Source: an uncultured Muribaculaceae bacterium (lineage in GTDB: Bacteria; Bacteroidota; Bacteroidia; Bacteroidales; Muribaculaceae). Taken from it: a stretch of 9,747 bases of DNA. The position numbers were made by a program, and so were the translations under genes. The notes under the pieces are model-generated. The model was given only the letters and a program-made list of their open reading frames with translations. It had not been told where the DNA came from and ran no database searches. Shown one piece after another: positions 6,784-9,747 of the stretch; the stretch's first letter is position 1, and every line of letters begins with the position of its first letter. Location: positions 1 to 9,747 of the forward strand of contig CAJTZQ010000101.1 of the NCBI GenBank assembly GCA_910583795.1. Direction: 5' to 3'.

Positions 6784-8028
6784 ATGAAAAGAGATTTATT
6801 GATACAGATGAAGAATGAATGGCGCAACAACCTGTGGCTTACCATAGGGCTTGCTATTGTGAGTCTCTCCATTTGGGTGCTCGGCACTTCTCTGTATAAA
6901 GTGATATACCCGACCTTTTTCTCAAGAGGTTTTGATCCCGAAAATGTTTTCACTGCCCAAATAGCCACTATTGATAATGCAAATGAAGCATCAAATGAAG
7001 AGGAAGATAGCTATAGTGTTAATCTGCGAAATCTATTGGCTGTATTGAGAAGCAATGAAAATGTGGAGGCTGTAGCTTTGTCGCGCAACGCGAATCCTTA
7101 TCAGATGAGTCTGTGGGGCAATAGTATAGGCTTGGCCGGTAAGGAAAAAGATACTATCGGATATGCCGGCAACATGCGGTGGGGTAGTCCTGACATTGCA
7201 AAGGTGTTGAGATTGGAGAGCCGCACAGGGAAAAGCATTGACGATATTGAAGAGATACTCAAAAAGGATGGCGTATTGGTTTCAAATATGGTCATGCCCC
7301 TTGTGATCGATCCTGATACCAAGGAGCGACGCACCCCGGAGGAACTTTATGGTAAAAATGTAGAATGGCAAGGCGAGGAGTACCGTGTGGGTGACATCAT
7401 TAATTTTGTGAAAAGGTCTGACTATACAGCCGACACATACGGAACAATCTTTTTCGGACTGGATGAATCGCAGCATCTTGATAACATCTGGAGTATCCTT
7501 ATTCGTGTCAAACCGGGACGAATGGAAAGTTTTAAACAGCAGTTTGAATCTGATGCGTCTCTGAGACAATATAAGAATGTGTATCTAAGTCAGATGACGA
7601 AACTTACTGACGAGGGTGTCGCCACAGATCGTGACAAAACTGTTGAGGCACGAATGTATAGTGTCGTGATAATATTATTGATCGTCATTATTTTCCTTGG
7701 GATGTTGGGCACTTTCTGGTTCCGTATGCAGGAAAGGGTGAGTGAAATAGCTATCCGTAAGGTTTGTGGCGCAAGTTCCGGAGATATTTTCCGCAGGGTG
7801 ATTTCGGAAGGTTTGTTGCTTGTCGTTTTTGCAACTGTCTTGGCTGCAATTGCCGGATGGGTGATTATGAAGGTGACAGATGTGGCAGACGGATTGCCAT
7901 ACGAATCAGTGGTGTTGACTGAAGTGATGACAATGATTCTTGTTGTTGTAGGTATCGTGGTCAGCATTTGGTATCCGGCACGGCGTGCAATGAAGATTGA
8001 ACCGGCAATCGCTATAAAAGCAGAATAA
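6784..8028 (+). CDS. ABC transporter permease, FtsX/MacB type, class B copy 3
   Basis: A 414-residue class B permease, presumed partner of A3. TM1 is about 17-38; RGFDPENVF follows. The periplasmic domain (to about 292) keeps the class B stretches RWGSPDI, SRTGKS and YRVGDI but is otherwise strongly diverged. TM2 is followed by RVSEIAIRKVCGA, then TM3, TM4 and tail YPARRAMKIEPAIAIKAE at 397-414. Position 22, Glu in the first helix of B1 and B2, is Gly here. It ends 4 nt before the TolC-like gene, so both are almost certainly co-transcribed. The 182-nt repeat-filled leader is unlike the 12-14 nt spacers before B1 and B2 and may give it separate expression control. Substrate unknown. Confidence 0.92.
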   Translation: MKRDLLIQMKNEWRNNLWLTIGLAIVSLSIWVLGTSLYKVIYPTFFSRGFDPENVFTAQIATIDNANEASNEEEDSYSVNLRNLLAVLRSNENVEAVALSRNANPYQMSLWGNSIGLAGKEKDTIGYAGNMRWGSPDIAKVLRLESRTGKSIDDIEEILKKDGVLVSNMVMPLVIDPDTKERRTPEELYGKNVEWQGEEYRVGDIINFVKRSDYTADTYGTIFFGLDESQHLDNIWSILIRVKPGRMESFKQQFESDASLRQYKNVYLSQMTKLTDEGVATDRDKTVEARMYSVVIILLIVIIFLGMLGTFWFRMQERVSEIAIRKVCGASSGDIFRRVISEGLLLVVFATVLAAIAGWVIMKVTDVADGLPYESVVLTEVMTMILVVVGIVVSIWYPARRAMKIEPAIAIKAE

Positions 8029-8032
8029 GATT

Positions 8033-9511
8033 ATGATAAGAAATATATTAATAGGTTGTATTTTTGCGGCAGGGGCGTTGGGAACTTTCGCTCAGGAGTC
8101 GGGTTCCCTTTCCCTGTCGTTACCGGAGGTTATAGCCCGGGCAAGAAAGAACAGTGTGGATGCTGAAGTGGCGTTAAATCAATTGAAAAGTGCTTATTGG
8201 GGCTACCGTACATATCGTGCGGAACTGCTCCCTGAAGTGTCGTTAAATGCCACGCTTCCCTCTTATAGGAAACAATATAGTGCCTATATGGAAAGCGACG
8301 GTAGCTACAGCTTTGTCAGAAACAATTATCTTCAGCTTGACGGTGAACTTTCAGTGACTCAGAATATATGGCTGACGGGTGGTAAGGTCTCTGTCAATAC
8401 ATCTCTCGACTTCTATCGGCAGCTTGCCTCGAATCCCTACAACCGATATATGACTATCCCGGTTGCGTTAACTCTTACTCAGCCGATTTTCGGAGTCAAC
8501 AACCTTAAGTGGGACCGCAAGATAGAGCCTGTGAGATATGAAGAGGCGAAGGCTCAGTTCTTGAGCGCGACGGAAGACGTGGCTCGCAGTGCTATCAGTT
8601 ATTATTTCTCGTTGCTCATGGCTCAGGAGAACCATCAGATTGCCGTGCAGAATCTCGAGAATGCCGAACGGCTTTATGAAGTGGCTAAGGTGAAGCGTGA
8701 AATGGGGCAGATAAGTCAGAACGACCTTCTTCAGATGGAACTCAACCTCCTTAATGCCAAGACTGATCTCACGGATTGCGAGAGTAATTTGAAAAGCAAT
8801 ATGTTTAATCTCCGTTCTTTCCTTGATTATGGAGAGAACGTCGACATCCAGCCGGAGATACCGCTGGATGTGCCTGAAGTGGAGATCAATTATGCTGATG
8901 CGTTGGAGAAAGCGCTTGCCAATAACCAGTTTGCAAAGAATATGATTCGCCGTCAGTTGGAGGCAGACTATGAAGTTGCGAAGGCGAAAGGTGCACAACG
9001 GGAGATCAATCTTTTTGCACAGATCGGTTACACCGGCACAGATAAGAATTTTGCCGGAGGTTATCAGAATCTGAAAGACAATCAGGTGGTGGAGATCGGT
9101 TTTCAGATCCCTTTGGTCGATTGGGGGCGCCGGAAAGGTCTTGTGAAGGTTGCCGAGAGCAACCGTAAGCTTGTGGAAAGCCAGGTGCGTCAGGAGAACA
9201 TGAATTTCAATCAGAATCTCTTTATCCTTGTTGAGCGTTATGGCAATCAGCTCCGTCAGCTTGAGACGGCAAGGCGTGCCGATGAGATCGCCCAAAAGAG
9301 ATATGCCACAAATGTGGAGACATTCCTTATCGGTAAGATTTCCACCCTTGACCTCAACGACTCCCGTGTGAAAAAAGATGAGGCACGTCGTGAATATGTC
9401 AACGAGCTTTATCTATTCTGGAATTACTATTACCAGATCCGCAGTCTCACACTTTGGGATTATCAGAACAACACAGGCATAGAAGCGGATTTCGATGCAA
9501 TTGTAAAGTAG
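8033..9511 (+). CDS. TolC-family outer-membrane efflux protein
   Basis: A 492-residue TolC-like channel. Residues 1-20 form a signal peptide with a likely cut after TFA, giving a mature N-terminus at Gln21. Two outer-membrane efflux (OEP) repeats follow. The first alpha-helical hairpin spans about 172-265 (GQISQNDLLQMELNLLNAK is the typical turn and return helix). The second spans about 377-477, with the family-typical GKISTLDLNDSR and YYYQIRSLTLWDY near its end. The intervening regions would supply the beta-barrel strands. The length is normal for Bacteroidota TolC homologues. TolC proteins trimerise into an outer-membrane barrel with a periplasmic tunnel and accept substrate through an adaptor from an inner-membrane pump. 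Its position 4 nt after B3 ties it to the three permease pairs as a shared exit duct. Sampled lines show higher G+C than the permease modules. Confidence 0.93.
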   Translation: MIRNILIGCIFAAGALGTFAQESGSLSLSLPEVIARARKNSVDAEVALNQLKSAYWGYRTYRAELLPEVSLNATLPSYRKQYSAYMESDGSYSFVRNNYLQLDGELSVTQNIWLTGGKVSVNTSLDFYRQLASNPYNRYMTIPVALTLTQPIFGVNNLKWDRKIEPVRYEEAKAQFLSATEDVARSAISYYFSLLMAQENHQIAVQNLENAERLYEVAKVKREMGQISQNDLLQMELNLLNAKTDLTDCESNLKSNMFNLRSFLDYGENVDIQPEIPLDVPEVEINYADALEKALANNQFAKNMIRRQLEADYEVAKAKGAQREINLFAQIGYTGTDKNFAGGYQNLKDNQVVEIGFQIPLVDWGRRKGLVKVAESNRKLVESQVRQENMNFNQNLFILVERYGNQLRQLETARRADEIAQKRYATNVETFLIGKISTLDLNDSRVKKDEARREYVNELYLFWNYYYQIRSLTLWDYQNNTGIEADFDAIVK

Positions 9512-9535
9512 TTGGTTGTTAAATCAATTAGCAAA

Positions 9536-9570
9536 TAGTAATTATTAGCAATAGCCTCCTATAATTACTA
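9536..9570 (+). other. Weak A/T-rich inverted repeat after the TolC-like gene
   Basis: TAGTAATTAT at 9536-9545 is a perfect inverted match to ATAATTACTA at 9561-9570, with a 15-nt loop. The stem has a single G-C pair and no T-run follows, so it is a poor intrinsic terminator. One arm contains the ACTAAT heptamer core, so it could be a pair of oppositely oriented heptamer remnants. The rest of the 9512-9632 gap is A/T-rich; I see no convincing promoter or other gene in it. Confidence 0.3.
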
Positions 9571-9632
9571 ATATCCCTACCCGAAATCAGTTTATTATAA
9601 ATAAGACCTAACTTTTTAACCGACATTTTATC

Positions 9633-9747
9633 ATGAAAGCTGTTTCACACCTCATACAGGCATTGGGAGCCGTGTCCGTAATCGCTCTCATATCTTATAC
9701 CCCGGCATTCGCCCGTCCTATTGATATCCCGTCAACATCCTCCGGAA
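9633..9747 (+). CDS. Secreted protein, N-terminal part only
   Basis: ATG at 9633 opens a frame with no stop through the window end (38 codons plus one base). The first 27 residues form a classic Sec signal peptide: Lys2, a hydrophobic core of about 15 residues and a TPAFA cleavage site before Arg28-Pro29. There is no lipobox Cys, so the product should be periplasmic, outer-membrane or secreted rather than a lipoprotein. The 121-nt gap from the TolC-like gene is larger than most gaps in this cluster, so it could be a separate transcription unit. Too little mature sequence is visible to name a family. Confidence 0.7.
   Translation, partial: MKAVSHLIQALGAVSVIALISYTPAFARPIDIPSTSSG

Larger units (their letters stand above)
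36..8028 (+). repeat. Tandem triplication of a two-permease (A-B) module
   Basis: Three consecutive modules, each a heptamer-rich leader, a type A permease gene and a type B permease gene. A start codons are at 86, 2680 and 5300 (spacing 2594 and 2620); B start codons are at 1390, 3982 and 6784 (spacing 2592 and 2802, the excess lying in the enlarged gap before B3). The first 34 codons counted from the GAA before the A start codon differ at 5 of 102 bases between A1 and A2 and at 8 of 102 between A2 and A3, mostly at synonymous positions. The periplasmic parts have diverged strongly. This is best explained by old tandem duplication with later divergence of the periplasmic domains. Confidence 0.9.

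Noticed and set aside
7590..7967. Open frame on the minus strand opposite the B3 membrane region
   Set aside because: Thr/Ile/Ser-rich shadow of hydrophobic + strand codons; similar shadows occur opposite the same region of the paralogues.
36..8028. Insertion sequence or transposon as cause of the triplication
   Set aside because: No transposase, terminal inverted repeats or target duplications are visible; simple tandem duplication explains the layout.
8051..8059. Possible lipobox (LIGC, Cys9) in the TolC-like protein
   Set aside because: Only eight residues precede the Cys, too short for a lipoprotein signal peptide, and a good signal peptidase I site lies after residue 20.
8468..9295. 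Long open frame on the minus strand opposite the TolC-like gene
   Set aside because: It is fully antisense to a clear TolC-family gene and its translation shows no recognisable domain; it is a by-product of codon usage on the other strand.
9546..9575. Intrinsic terminator after the TolC-like gene
   Set aside because: The only inverted repeat has one G-C pair and is followed by ATATCCC rather than a T-run.
9609..9616. Bacteroidota -7 promoter element (TAACTTTT against TAnnTTTG)
   Set aside because: The final G is missing, no TTTG sits at a suitable distance upstream, and it lies only about 17 bases before the ATG.

Overview
The window looks like a chromosomal stretch of a Bacteroidota (probably Bacteroidales) genome. 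The reasons are small FtsX/MacB-type permeases arranged as tandem pairs, a TolC-family protein of the form usual in that phylum, start codons without a recognisable Shine-Dalgarno but with A-rich leaders, and A/T-rich heptamer repeats between genes. This placement is inference from style; no marker gene is present. Every gene I can support reads on the + strand.

Layout: (1) bases 1-40 are probably the last codons of an upstream gene. (2) Bases 86-8028 hold three tandem copies of a two-gene module of ABC-transporter permeases. Each module has a type A gene (protein starting MNYFRQ, coupling-helix signature EIGVRRAFGA) followed by a type B gene (starting MKR(N/D)LL, signature EIAIRKVCGA): A1 86-1375, B1 1390-2628, A2 2680-3969, B2 3982-5262, A3 5300-6601, B3 6784-8028. 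(3) A TolC-like outer-membrane channel follows after 4 nt (8033-9511). (4) A 121-nt gap separates it from the first 38 codons of a secreted protein that runs off the right edge (from 9633).

How the genes probably work together: each A/B pair would form a heterodimeric type VII (MacB/LolCE-like) permease, with four membrane helices and one large periplasmic domain per subunit. The TolC homologue would be the outer-membrane exit duct. No ATPase (no Walker A or ABC signature) and no complete periplasmic adaptor lie in the window, so these partners must be encoded outside it. The close spacing and single orientation suggest one operon. The three pairs share membrane and coupling segments but have diverged in their periplasmic domains, as expected if three permeases with different client specificity use common partners.

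The most unusual non-coding feature is a set of degenerate 7-bp repeats. ACTAAYN-type arrays fill almost the whole gap before each A gene. Before B3 an 84-bp array of GTTTANN units, in perfect 7-bp register, is followed by a 64-bp ACTAACG-type array. Two of the A-gene gaps differ in length by exactly two heptamers.
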